A DNA stretch of 64,000 nt from positions 1-64,000 of the forward strand of contig JAGBVR010000014.1 in the NCBI GenBank assembly GCA_017630215.1, given 5' to 3'. Positions 1-7,562 of the stretch are shown in pieces. This DNA is from Bacteroidales bacterium (GTDB taxonomy: Bacteria; Bacteroidota; Bacteroidia; Bacteroidales; UBA932). The notes under the pieces were generated by a model. That model did not search any database. It saw only the letters and a program-made list of their open reading frames with translations, and was not told where the DNA came from. The position numbers and the translations under genes were made by a program. Every line of letters begins with the position of its first letter. Within the stretch, counting starts at the first letter, position 1.

Positions 1-47
1 GACCTCTTCCTTACCAAGGAAGCGCTCTACCCCTGAGCTACACTGGC
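1..47 (-). tRNA. tRNA-Thr (anticodon GGT), partial
   Basis: Read on the minus strand, the 5' part of a tRNA begins at base 47 with GCCAGTG. A D-arm follows, then an anticodon arm CTTCC-TTGGTAA-GGAAG whose seven-base loop puts GGT at positions 34-36, giving Thr. The 3' half lies beyond the left edge of the window. It is the last of four leftward tRNAs. In many bacteria a Thr-Tyr-Gly-Thr tRNA cluster precedes a tuf gene, so tuf probably lies just outside the window (inference). Confidence 0.9.
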
Positions 48-52
48 GTAGT

Positions 53-128
53 TGGAGCGGAAGACGAGGTTCGAACCCGCGACCCTCAGCTTGGAAGGCT
101 GATGCTCTACCGACTGAGCTACTTCCGC
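53..128 (-). tRNA. tRNA-Gly (anticodon TCC)
   Basis: A complete 76-base tRNA including an encoded CCA end. The acceptor stem pairs GCGGAAG at the 5' end with CTTCCGC at the 3' end. The anticodon arm is TCAGC-CTTCCAA-GCTGA with TCC as anticodon, and the T-arm contains GGTTCGAACC. It sits five bases upstream of the partial tRNA-Thr and was probably cut from the same precursor. Confidence 0.96.
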
Positions 129-139
129 TTTTCAAAGTA

Positions 140-167
140 AAAGCCCGATCGGTATGTGTCGGGCTTT
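140..167. other. Hairpin between tRNA-Tyr and tRNA-Gly
   Basis: A perfect 9-bp inverted repeat, AAAGCCCGA (140-148) and TCGGGCTTT (159-167), with a 10-base loop lies in the spacer between two tRNAs. On the minus strand the stem is followed by a partly T-rich stretch, so it resembles a weak terminator. It could instead be a processing signal within the tRNA precursor, since tRNAs lie on both sides. Confidence 0.6.
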
Positions 168-170
168 AGG

Positions 171-253
171 TGGGAGAAGATGGATTCGAACCACCGAAGG
201 TAAAAACCAGCAGATTTACAGTCTGCCCCATTTGGCCACTCTGGTATTCTCCC
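171..253 (-). tRNA. tRNA-Tyr (anticodon GTA)
   Basis: A class II tRNA of about 83 bases with a long variable arm. The acceptor stem is GGGAGAA paired with TTCTCCC. The anticodon arm CAGA-CTGTAAA-TCTG gives GTA (Tyr), and the T-arm reads GGTTCGAATCC. The CCA end is not encoded in full. It is the second gene of the leftward tRNA cluster. Confidence 0.95.
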
Positions 254-273
254 AAAATTCCTAAGAACTTTTG

Positions 274-347
274 AGCCGATGGAGGGAATCGAACCCACGA
301 CCCCGAGATTACAAATCACGTGCTCTGGCCAACTGAGCTACATCGGC
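274..347 (-). tRNA. tRNA-Thr (anticodon TGT)
   Basis: A complete tRNA with acceptor stem GCCGATG paired with CATCGGC. The anticodon loop TTTGTAA places TGT at 34-36 (Thr), and the T-arm is GGGTTCGATTCCC. One T:T mismatch is visible in the anticodon stem. CCA is not encoded. It is the promoter-proximal gene of the cluster, and its promoter lies about 50 bases upstream. Confidence 0.95.
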
Positions 348-395
348 AATGTTGTCTTGTTTTCCGTTTCGGAGTGTATTTCCTTAACGGGATTG

Positions 396-426
396 CAAAG
401 GTAGACATTATTTTTAAATCTCCAAA
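396..426 (-). promoter_or_regulatory. Promoter of the tRNA cluster
   Basis: On the minus strand there is a TTTG (423-426), 19 bases, then TACCTTTG (396-403). This matches the Bacteroidetes primary sigma consensus TTTG-N19-21-TAnnTTTG exactly. It is placed to start transcription about 45 bases before tRNA-Thr(TGT) and sits between that gene and the end of dxs. Confidence 0.75.
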
Positions 427-431
427 ACTTT

Positions 432-2342
432 TTAGTCTTTTTTTGAGATTTTTTTCATTTTTTCTTCAAGAAGCCCCTTTATCCTCATTGCTGTAAGACC
501 ACATTCAGCCCTCAATTCTTCCTGTGTCCCCTGGCTTAAGTACTTGTCTGGTATTGCAATAGGGGTCACGGAAACACCTTCATGACGCCGAGACACGTAT
601 TCAGCGACACTGCCGTACAGTCCTCCTACAACACAGCCATCTTCTATTGTGACAACTTCACGGAATCTTTTGCATATTGCTTCCAACAAATCTTCATCAA
701 TCGGCTTTATATACCTTATATTATATATAGCAGGACAAGACCCGGTCTCATCTTTCAATTCATTCGCCGCTTGCAGAGCTCTGTTTACTACCGGACCCGC
801 CGCAATCACAGCAACTCCCTCACCATCCATAAGCATTATTCCATTACCTGGAACATATTCTTCAAGAGTGCTGTTCTGCCAATCAGTTCCCTCCCCATAT
901 CCTCGAGGATACCTTATAATATAAGGGCCATTATCCGAAAGCATCGCCGAATACATCATATTCTTCAGTTCCACCTCATTTGCCGGGGCTGCGATTATAG
1001 CCCCCGGGATCGTTCTGTATACCGCCATATCATAACAGCCATGATGCGTAGCTCCATCCTCGCCGACGATTCCGCCCCTGTCAAGACAGAGCACCACAGG
1101 AAGATTCTGCAATGCAACATCATGGATTATCTGATCATACGCTCTCTGCGAGAAGGATGAGTATATATTGCAGAACGGTTTCATCCCGCCTGCGGCAAGA
1201 CCTGCCGAGAACGTCACGGCGTGCTCCTCCTCGATACCGACATCATAAAACCTTCCCGGCATCTCCCTGGCAAGCAAGTTCATTCCGCAACCGGAAGCCA
1301 TTGCAGGAGTGACTCCCACGACCTTCGGGTTTGACTTTGCCAACTCGAGAAGTACAGATCCAAAGACATCCTGGTATCTGCTCTCTCCTTTTTCACTCTT
1401 AATGCGCTCTCCTGTCTCGGGGTCGAAAATTCCAGGAGCATGCCAGACAGTCTGATTTGCTTCCGCTGGGGCATACCCCTTACCTTTGGTAGTAAGAGTA
1501 TGAAGAATCAGAGGCCCGCCTATTTCCTTCAGTTTCTGAAGAGTGCGCACCACCTGTTCGATATCGTTTCCGTCGATTGGCCCGAAATATCTGAATCCCA
1601 TGGCCTCGAAAAGATCACCACCGCTATGACGCACAAGCGAAGACTTGGTGCTGACGACCATCTTTTGGATCATTTTCCTGAATCTGCCGTCTCCAAGCCT
1701 GTCCCATATACGTTTTTTAGCATTATTATATCGAGGATCCGTAGTAATATTCAGAAGATATTCATGTATTGCTCCGATATTCCTGTCAATCGAGATATTA
1801 TTGTCATTGAGGACAACAAGTATATCTGTCTTAGCGGCACCAGCATTGTTCAGGCCTTCGAAAGCGAGCCCTCCCGTCAAGGAGCCATCCCCGATCAATG
1901 CGACCACCTTCTGTCCAAGATTCTGCAGCTTTGAAGCCTCCGCGAACCCCAATGCCGCGGAAACCGATGTAGAAGAATGGCCGGCGCCAAACGCGTCATA
2001 TTCACTCTCGGAACGTTTGGGGAATCCGCTGATCCCGTCTTTCATTCTATTACGGCGGAAAGCCTCGCGACGCCCCGTGATGATCTTATGCGCATATGCC
2101 TGATGGCCAACATCGAAAACAAGCTTATCGTGGGGTGCATCATATACATAATGAAGTCCTACAATAAGTTCCACTGCCCCCAGACTGGATCCGAGATGAC
2201 CCGGGTTCACAGAACAGCATTCAATCATATATTGACGAATCTCCGCACAGAGCTGACGCAGCTGAGCGAAATCCATGGTCTTGATATCCTTGGGAGAATC
2301 GACTTTTTCCAGCAGGGTGTATGTCGTATGATTCTGATCCAT
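432..2342 (-). CDS. dxs: 1-deoxy-D-xylulose-5-phosphate synthase
   Basis: DXS condenses pyruvate with glyceraldehyde 3-phosphate to make DXP, the first step of the MEP isoprenoid pathway and a source for thiamine and pyridoxal. The 636-residue protein has the full family length. The thiamine-diphosphate site is visible as GDGSLTGG (GDG at 151-153) followed by NDNN (179-182). His-49 in NPGHLG matches the catalytic histidine of the family, and the later VGIEEEHAV segment carries the cofactor-activating glutamate. The ATG at 2342 is supported by a promoter only about 25 bases upstream, too close for a longer reading frame. It diverges from the MFS pair, with which it shares an interdigitated promoter region. 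The downstream neighbour is the leftward tRNA cluster, which has its own promoter. Nothing is missing or broken. Confidence 0.96.
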   Translation of the reverse strand: MDQNHTTYTLLEKVDSPKDIKTMDFAQLRQLCAEIRQYMIECCSVNPGHLGSSLGAVELIVGLHYVYDAPHDKLVFDVGHQAYAHKIITGRREAFRRNRMKDGISGFPKRSESEYDAFGAGHSSTSVSAALGFAEASKLQNLGQKVVALIGDGSLTGGLAFEGLNNAGAAKTDILVVLNDNNISIDRNIGAIHEYLLNITTDPRYNNAKKRIWDRLGDGRFRKMIQKMVVSTKSSLVRHSGGDLFEAMGFRYFGPIDGNDIEQVVRTLQKLKEIGGPLILHTLTTKGKGYAPAEANQTVWHAPGIFDPETGERIKSEKGESRYQDVFGSVLLELAKSNPKVVGVTPAMASGCGMNLLAREMPGRFYDVGIEEEHAVTFSAGLAAGGMKPFCNIYSSFSQRAYDQIIHDVALQNLPVVLCLDRGGIVGEDGATHHGCYDMAVYRTIPGAIIAAPANEVELKNMMYSAMLSDNGPYIIRYPRGYGEGTDWQNSTLEEYVPGNGIMLMDGEGVAVIAAGPVVNRALQAANELKDETGSCPAIYNIRYIKPIDEDLLEAICKRFREVVTIEDGCVVGGLYGSVAEYVSRRHEGVSVTPIAIPDKYLSQGTQEELRAECGLTAMRIKGLLEEKMKKISKKD

Positions 2343-2364
2343 ATTGCGTTCAAAACAGTTTGAC

Positions 2365-2395
2365 TTGCGAAGGTACTAAAAAAACGCTATCTTCG
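2365..2395 (+). promoter_or_regulatory. Promoter of the MFS transporter pair
   Basis: Plus strand: TTGC (2365-2368), 19 bases, TATCTTCG (2388-2395). The transcript would begin around base 2400, leaving a leader of about 65 bases before the ATG at 2465. The two facing promoters form an imperfect palindrome (TTGCGAAGGTA against TATCTTCGCAA), so polymerase bound at one should block the other. Confidence 0.6.
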
Positions 2396-2399
2396 CAAA
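2368..2399 (-). promoter_or_regulatory. dxs promoter, overlapping the divergent one
   Basis: Minus strand: TTTG (2396-2399), 20 bases, TACCTTCG (2368-2375), a common variant of the Bacteroidetes -7 box. It predicts a leader of about 20 bases before the dxs ATG. Its -33 box lies immediately next to the -7 box of the opposite promoter. Confidence 0.65.
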
Positions 2400-2464
2400 G
2401 ATTTCCTTTACTCTCACCCGAACATAGTGAAGGGGCTTTCCAGAACAATAAACTAACAAATATT

Positions 2465-3817
2465 ATGGCAGAAACAATCAAAAAGTATCTTAATGACAGC
2501 TTCGCAGCAAGGTGGGCTGCACTCATCCTCATTGCCTTGGCAATGTTCTTTGCATACATGTTCGTGGACGTCATGTCTCCGCTTCAGTCTCTTATCGAGT
2601 CAGCAAGAGGCTGGGACAGTTCGGTTTTCGGAACATATGCAGCATCTGAATACATTCTCAATGTATGCGGTTTTCTTATCATTGCCGGAATCATCCTTGA
2701 CAAGATGGGCGTACGCTTTACAGGTATCCTTTCGACTTCACTCATGGTGATCGGAGCAGGTATCAAGTACATCGGCATCACAGAATGGTTCCAGGCTACC
2801 GAGTTCTGCAATTGGCTCGGATCATGGTGGACCGCTCTCCCTGGCAGCGCAAAGATGGCCTCACTCGGCTTCATGATATTCGGATGCGGATGCGAGATGG
2901 CGGGCATCACAGTATCAAAGGCAATAGCCAAGTGGTTCGAGGGCAAGGAAATGGCCCTTGCAATGGGCCTTGAGATGGCAATCGCACGTCTTGGCGTATT
3001 CGCAGTACTTTCAGCATCTCCTCGCCTTGCCGACAAGTTCGGCAATATCGAAGCCCCAATCCTTTTCTGTGTGATCCTCCTCCTTATCGGTCTGATCAAT
3101 TTCATCGTATTTTCTGTGATGGATTCGAAGCTCGACAAACAGAAAGGTCTCACTGCAGGCGGTGAGTCAAGCGAGGAATTCAAAGTGAGCGACCTAGGTA
3201 AGATTTTCAGCAGCAAGATGTTCTGGCTCGTTGCTCTTCTGTGCGTCCTTTATTATTCTGCTATCTTCCCATTCCAGAGATATGCAACAAACTTCCTCGA
3301 AGTAACCCTTCAGATTCCTGCATCTGAGGCTGCTGACCTGTTCAGATGGTTCCCGATCCTCGCAATGGTTCTCACTCCGTTCCTCGGAGCATTCCTCGAC
3401 AACAAGGGTAAGGGTGCGACAATGCTTATGATCGGCGCCATCATCATGATCGCCTGCCATCTCAGCTTCGCATTCCTCCTTCCGGCATTCCCAAGCAAGG
3501 GCTTCGCTCTTCTTCTCATCGTGATTCTCGGAGTATCATTCTCATTGGTTCCTGCAGCTCTCTGGCCTTCAGTTCCTAAGATCATCGACCCTATGATTCT
3601 CGGAAGTGCATATTCACTTATCTTCTGGATCCAGAATGTAGGCCTATGCTTTGTTCCGCTCATTATCGGTAACGCCCTCAAGGCTTCTGGCGGATACACA
3701 GTTCCAATGATCATCTTCGCTTCGTTCGGTGTAGTGGCATTCTTCATGTCATTCTTCCTCAAGATCGAGGACAAGAAGAAAGGATACGGACTCGAACTTC
3801 CTAACATCAAGAAATAA
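2465..3817 (+). CDS. MFS transporter, MFSD1-like (first of a pair)
   Basis: A 450-residue inner-membrane protein with about 12 hydrophobic segments and a charged central loop (SKLDKQKGL... EEFKVSDLGK). It belongs to the major facilitator superfamily. The WFEGKEMALAMGLEMAIAR segment resembles the matching region of eukaryotic MFSD1, a lysosomal dipeptide exporter; this likeness is from memory and the substrate here is unknown. The open frame extends upstream to 2321, but the predicted promoter lies inside that extension and the first 48 residues are not hydrophobic or conserved-looking, so ATG 2465 was chosen. Its stop TAA overlaps the ATG of the next gene (TAATG), so the two are translationally coupled. 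The two proteins are paralogues and may act together. Confidence 0.85.
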   Translation: MAETIKKYLNDSFAARWAALILIALAMFFAYMFVDVMSPLQSLIESARGWDSSVFGTYAASEYILNVCGFLIIAGIILDKMGVRFTGILSTSLMVIGAGIKYIGITEWFQATEFCNWLGSWWTALPGSAKMASLGFMIFGCGCEMAGITVSKAIAKWFEGKEMALAMGLEMAIARLGVFAVLSASPRLADKFGNIEAPILFCVILLLIGLINFIVFSVMDSKLDKQKGLTAGGESSEEFKVSDLGKIFSSKMFWLVALLCVLYYSAIFPFQRYATNFLEVTLQIPASEAADLFRWFPILAMVLTPFLGAFLDNKGKGATMLMIGAIIMIACHLSFAFLLPAFPSKGFALLLIVILGVSFSLVPAALWPSVPKIIDPMILGSAYSLIFWIQNVGLCFVPLIIGNALKASGGYTVPMIIFASFGVVAFFMSFFLKIEDKKKGYGLELPNIKK

Positions 3818-5196
3818 TGTCAACCCTGAAAAACACTCTCAGGGACAATAAATGGGCATGCTGGCTGGCGCTGGCATGCCTTGTTGTTCCTATGTTTGCG
3901 TCGTACTTCTTCGACGATATGTTCTCATCCCTTTCGGAGCTCTTCAAGAATCCCGAAATGCTCGAACTGGGATGGGATATGGCAGATTACGGATTCTATG
4001 CCAGCGGATACTCCTTTCTGTGCATATGGGGAGGCCTGATCGTGTGCGGAGCCCTTCTGGACAAGTTCGGAGTGCGACTGGTAGGATCGATCTTCGTCGG
4101 CATGATGGCGGGCGGGGCGGCTCTCGTGACTTTTGCCATTTCAGCCGGATTCGCTCCTGAAAAGTCACTGACAATAGCTTACATCGGATGCATGCTCTTC
4201 GGACTCGGAAGTGAAATTGCCGGAGTTTCAGTTACACGTTCCATCGCCAAGTGGTTCAAGGGCAGGAACATGGCTCTGGCAATGGGACTGCAGCTTGCCA
4301 TTGCTCGTTTCGGTACAGCTACAGCTATCCTTATCGCTCCGATGATCGTGACTCAAAAGAGCGCAGGAGAGATCTACACACTTGCTGATACAAACAAGCC
4401 TGCCCTCATCGGCCTTGCGGTAATAGCTTTAGGCGTACTTCTCTGGGCCATATTTGTGGCAATGGATGCAAGATTCGACCGTCAGACCGGTGAAACTGAC
4501 AAGGTGGAAACAGCTGAAGAAGACAAGTTCAGGATCTCGGATATCTGGAAGGTCCTGAGCAACCCACGTTTCCTGATGATAGCGGTGCTATGCGTGACAT
4601 TCTACTGCTGCGTCATACGCTTCAAGAAGTTCGGCGTTTCGATCCTGCTTCCGCTTTTCGGGGTCAATCTCGATATCGCGACTGTGCTTCTGGCAATGAT
4701 CCCGTTCTTCACCATCCTTTTCACTCCCCTCTTCGGAGCATTGGTGGACAAGGTAGGAAAGGCCACTACATGGATGATCGTGGGTTCGGGAATGGTACTT
4801 TTGTCACATCTTATCATAACATTTGCTCCGCAGGGAGTACCGGGATATGCATACGTTGCAATCGCCCTTCTGGGAATCGGTTATTCACTTGTACCCTCGG
4901 CAATGTGGCCTTCGGTGCCTAAAATCATCCCGGAGAAGAATCTTGGCACTGCATACTCATTGATCTATTGGGTGCAGAATCTCGGCATGTGGGCGGTTCC
5001 GATCTATGTGGGCCGGATCTTTACGCGCACGATCACTCAGGCAGGCAATCACGCTCAGGAGGTTCAGGCTGCAATCTATGCCGAGTATATATTCATCCTG
5101 CTGGGAGTCGTGGCTGTAGCCGTGGCACTCATGCTGTATTTTTCATCTAAACGGAATCCTCTTCTGAAGCTGGACGAGGCATCTCAGAAGCGATAG
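3817..5196 (+). CDS. MFS transporter, MFSD1-like (second of a pair)
   Basis: A 459-residue paralogue of the preceding protein with the same layout: a short N-terminus, about 12 membrane segments, a charged central loop near residues 225-240, and a WFKGRNMALAMGLQLAIAR motif. The stretch LVPSAMWPSVPKII near residue 360 is almost identical in both. The ATG shares its A with the last base of the upstream stop, giving translational coupling and probably a fixed ratio of the two proteins. The substrate is unknown; small peptides or sugars are possible. The gene ends directly at the left arm of a long palindrome that could terminate transcription. Confidence 0.85.
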   Translation: MSTLKNTLRDNKWACWLALACLVVPMFASYFFDDMFSSLSELFKNPEMLELGWDMADYGFYASGYSFLCIWGGLIVCGALLDKFGVRLVGSIFVGMMAGGAALVTFAISAGFAPEKSLTIAYIGCMLFGLGSEIAGVSVTRSIAKWFKGRNMALAMGLQLAIARFGTATAILIAPMIVTQKSAGEIYTLADTNKPALIGLAVIALGVLLWAIFVAMDARFDRQTGETDKVETAEEDKFRISDIWKVLSNPRFLMIAVLCVTFYCCVIRFKKFGVSILLPLFGVNLDIATVLLAMIPFFTILFTPLFGALVDKVGKATTWMIVGSGMVLLSHLIITFAPQGVPGYAYVAIALLGIGYSLVPSAMWPSVPKIIPEKNLGTAYSLIYWVQNLGMWAVPIYVGRIFTRTITQAGNHAQEVQAAIYAEYIFILLGVVAVAVALMLYFSSKRNPLLKLDEASQKR

Positions 5197-5319
5197 GGTT
5201 TATTATACAACAGACTGGCAATGAATTCCAGCGACCCCCGCCTCCTTACAGGAGGCACCCCCTAGCCGGGGGTGGCATGTCGCTTCCATTCATTGCCAGT
5301 CTGTTTTGTATAATAAACC
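5197..5319. repeat. Large palindromic element with two inner hairpins
   Basis: Arms of about 40 bases (5197-5235 and 5279-5319) are nearly perfect inverted copies: the first 13 bases match, then one arm has two extra bases, then 17 more bases match before a three-base mismatch. The interior holds two further hairpins, GCCTCC-TTACA-GGAGGC (5240-5256) and ACCCCC-TAGCC-GGGGGT (5257-5273), so single-stranded DNA or RNA could fold into a three-way junction. It fills the gap between convergent genes (MFS and folD), so it may act as a bidirectional terminator. The length and nested symmetry also resemble a REP/BIME-like or miniature mobile element. No transposase gene is nearby. Confidence 0.8.
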
Positions 5320-5337
5320 GACCTCTGAGCGGAATAC

Positions 5338-6195
5338 TTACTTTTTCATTTTGCGGAGGAAGCACTCGATGGTATTCTCCATCAGACAGCAGATGGTCAT
5401 CGGACCAACTCCACCTGGGACAGGGGTGATTACTGAGGCCTTCGGTTCGATTGCGGCATAGTCCACATCACCACAGAGTTTTCCGGTCTCTGGATCGCGG
5501 TTAACTCCCACATCGATCACCACAGCGCCCTCTGACACCATATCGGCAGTCACAAACTTAGGTCGTCCGATGGCTACGACAAGGATTTCGGCATTGCGGG
5601 TAACCGTAGGGAGATCCACTGTACGGCTGTGAGCGATTGTAACCGTAGCATTCTCATCGAGAAGAAGCTTTGAAACAGGAAGGCCTACGATATTGCTTCG
5701 ACCGATCACCACTGCCCTCTTGCCCTTGATTTCCACACCGGCCCTCTTGAGCATCTTGATGATTCCCTTAGGAGTGCACGGGAGAACACAGTCCTGTTTC
5801 TGCCAGAGAGCCGCCACATTGAGAGGATGGAATCCATCGACATCCTTTTCTTTTGCAATAGTTGCGATAACCTTATCCTCGCTGATATGCTTTGGAAGAG
5901 GAAGCTGCACGAGGATGCCATCCACGGTATCGTCAGCATTGAGTTCCTCGATAAGGCCGAGAAGTTCAGCCTCTGTGATAGTATCCGGCTTGCGGATGGT
6001 AGTATTCTTGATGCCCACCACCTCGGATGCCTTCGCCTTGCCGGTCACATATGAAACACTGCCGGGATCCTCACCGACGAGGATTACAACCAGATGCGGC
6101 ACACGGCCGTATTTATCCGGAAATGTCGCTACCTGAGCCTTCATTTCCTCTTTCAGCTGAGCTGAAAGTTCTTTTCCTGATATTACTGTTGCCAT
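5338..6195 (-). CDS. folD: Bifunctional methylene-THF dehydrogenase / methenyl-THF cyclohydrolase
   Basis: FolD interconverts 5,10-methylene-, methenyl- and 10-formyl-tetrahydrofolate using NADP, supplying formyl groups to purine synthesis. The 285 residues match the family length. The catalytic pair Tyr-49 and Lys-53 is seen in SYVTGKAKAS. The DGILVQLPLP folate segment, the GRSNIVGLPVS nucleotide-binding segment and the C-terminal PVPGGVGPMT signature are all intact. It starts 15 bases after the purD stop on the same strand, so it is probably co-transcribed with purD. That fits the formyl-folate demand of the purine pathway. Confidence 0.97.
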   Translation of the reverse strand: MATVISGKELSAQLKEEMKAQVATFPDKYGRVPHLVVILVGEDPGSVSYVTGKAKASEVVGIKNTTIRKPDTITEAELLGLIEELNADDTVDGILVQLPLPKHISEDKVIATIAKEKDVDGFHPLNVAALWQKQDCVLPCTPKGIIKMLKRAGVEIKGKRAVVIGRSNIVGLPVSKLLLDENATVTIAHSRTVDLPTVTRNAEILVVAIGRPKFVTADMVSEGAVVIDVGVNRDPETGKLCGDVDYAAIEPKASVITPVPGGVGPMTICCLMENTIECFLRKMKK

Positions 6196-6210
6196 ACTGA
6201 TTCATTTTTA

Positions 6211-7464
6211 TTACAACACTCTCCAGCCGATGTCGCGACGATAGAAGAGATTGTCGCATTCTATTGATTCCACTGCTGCGAGAGCCTTGTCATGAGCCTC
6301 CTGAAGGTCAGCGCCAAAGCCTACCACCATAAGGACGCGACCGCCTGAGGTGTAATAGTTGCCATCCTTGAGTGAAGTACCCATATGGAACACTCTGATA
6401 TTCTCAGGAAGGTTGTCAAGGTTCTTGATTTCATAACCCTTCTCATAGTCTCCGGGATAACCCTTGGAAGCCATCACAAAGCCCATTGTAACCTCCTTCT
6501 TCCACTGAATCTGCGGCATAGGAGTGTGATCGGCTACAGCTGAGAAAATGTCATAGATATCTGACTCCAGACGTGGCAGAACCACCTCTGTCTCAGGATC
6601 ACCGAAACGGCAGTTGAACTCGATAACCTTCACACCTGTCGGAGTTTTCATAAGTCCACCGTAGAGAACGCCGGTGAATGTACAGCCCTCAGCCACCATT
6701 GCAGCAGCTACAGGCTTCATTATCTTCTCCATTGCATACTCCACATCCTCATCTGTAATGATAGGAACCGGTGAGTATGCTCCCATACCGCCGGTGTTAG
6801 GACCCTTATCCCCCTCATATGCACGCTTGTGGTCCTGGGAAAGAGTCATAGGATATACATCCTCTCCATCCACGAAGCACATGAATGAGAATTCAGGACC
6901 TGTAAGGAATTCCTCTACAACGACCTTACCCTTGCCGAACTTATCATCAAGAAGCATGTCCTTGAGAGCTTCGTCAGCCTCCTCGAGAGTCTCTGGAATC
7001 ACCACACCCTTGCCGGCTGCGAGTCCGTCATACTTGAGAACCACTGGGATAGAGCCCTTCTTCACATACTCAAGAGCCGCTTCATAGTCCTCGAAAGTCT
7101 CGAATGCGGCAGTAGGAACATTGTACTTAGCCATAAGCTGCTTAGCGAAATCCTTGCTCGCCTCGATTGTAGCGGCAGCCTTTGACGGGCCGAAGATTCT
7201 GAGTCCCGCAGCCTTGAATGCATCCACAACTCCTGCTGCAAGAGAGACTTCAGGACCCACCACAGCAAGGTCAATACAGTTTTCGAGTGCAAAAGCCTTA
7301 AGACCCTCCACATCAGTGTCTTTCAAAGAAACACATTCCGCCTGAGCCGAGATTCCTGCATTACCCGGAGCACAATAGATTTTTCCTACCTGAGGGGAAC
7401 GGCTCAGAGCATCCACGATAGCGTGCTCACGTCCGCCTCCACCGATTACCAAAACTTTCTTCAT
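6211..7464 (-). CDS. purD: Phosphoribosylamine-glycine ligase (GAR synthetase)
   Basis: PurD joins phosphoribosylamine and glycine with ATP, the second step of de novo purine synthesis in the cytoplasm. The 417-residue protein begins with the N-domain motif VIGGGGREHAI. It continues with an ATP-grasp core (KYDGLAAGKGVV near 155-165, the EEFLTGPEFSFM strand, then EFNCRFGDPETEVVLPRL with metal and ATP ligands). It is the first gene of a two-gene leftward unit with folD and diverges from a phosphodiester glycosidase gene. The other clustered pur genes lie 39 kb away, at 46.7-56.4 kb. Confidence 0.97.
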   Translation of the reverse strand: MKKVLVIGGGGREHAIVDALSRSPQVGKIYCAPGNAGISAQAECVSLKDTDVEGLKAFALENCIDLAVVGPEVSLAAGVVDAFKAAGLRIFGPSKAAATIEASKDFAKQLMAKYNVPTAAFETFEDYEAALEYVKKGSIPVVLKYDGLAAGKGVVIPETLEEADEALKDMLLDDKFGKGKVVVEEFLTGPEFSFMCFVDGEDVYPMTLSQDHKRAYEGDKGPNTGGMGAYSPVPIITDEDVEYAMEKIMKPVAAAMVAEGCTFTGVLYGGLMKTPTGVKVIEFNCRFGDPETEVVLPRLESDIYDIFSAVADHTPMPQIQWKKEVTMGFVMASKGYPGDYEKGYEIKNLDNLPENIRVFHMGTSLKDGNYYTSGGRVLMVVGFGADLQEAHDKALAAVESIECDNLFYRRDIGWRVL

Positions 7465-7500
7465 ATCTTAGATTTTAATAGTTTATGCTGTTCAGACTTG

Positions 7501-7508
7501 CGAAGATA
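7501..7508 (-). promoter_or_regulatory. -7 element upstream of purD
   Basis: The minus strand reads TATCTTCG here, the same -7 variant seen at dxs and the MFS promoter. It lies about 37 bases before the purD ATG. No clear TTG is found at the expected -33 distance, so the call rests on the -7 box alone. Confidence 0.45.
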
Positions 7509-7562
7509 CGACTTTTCTTGCAGAATTCATATATCGGAGATTTTTTGTATTTTTACGGCATT

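Noticed and set aside
582-2103. Several plus-strand open frames of 90-190 codons
   Set aside because: They are all antisense shadows of dxs, which is complete and conserved in motif order.
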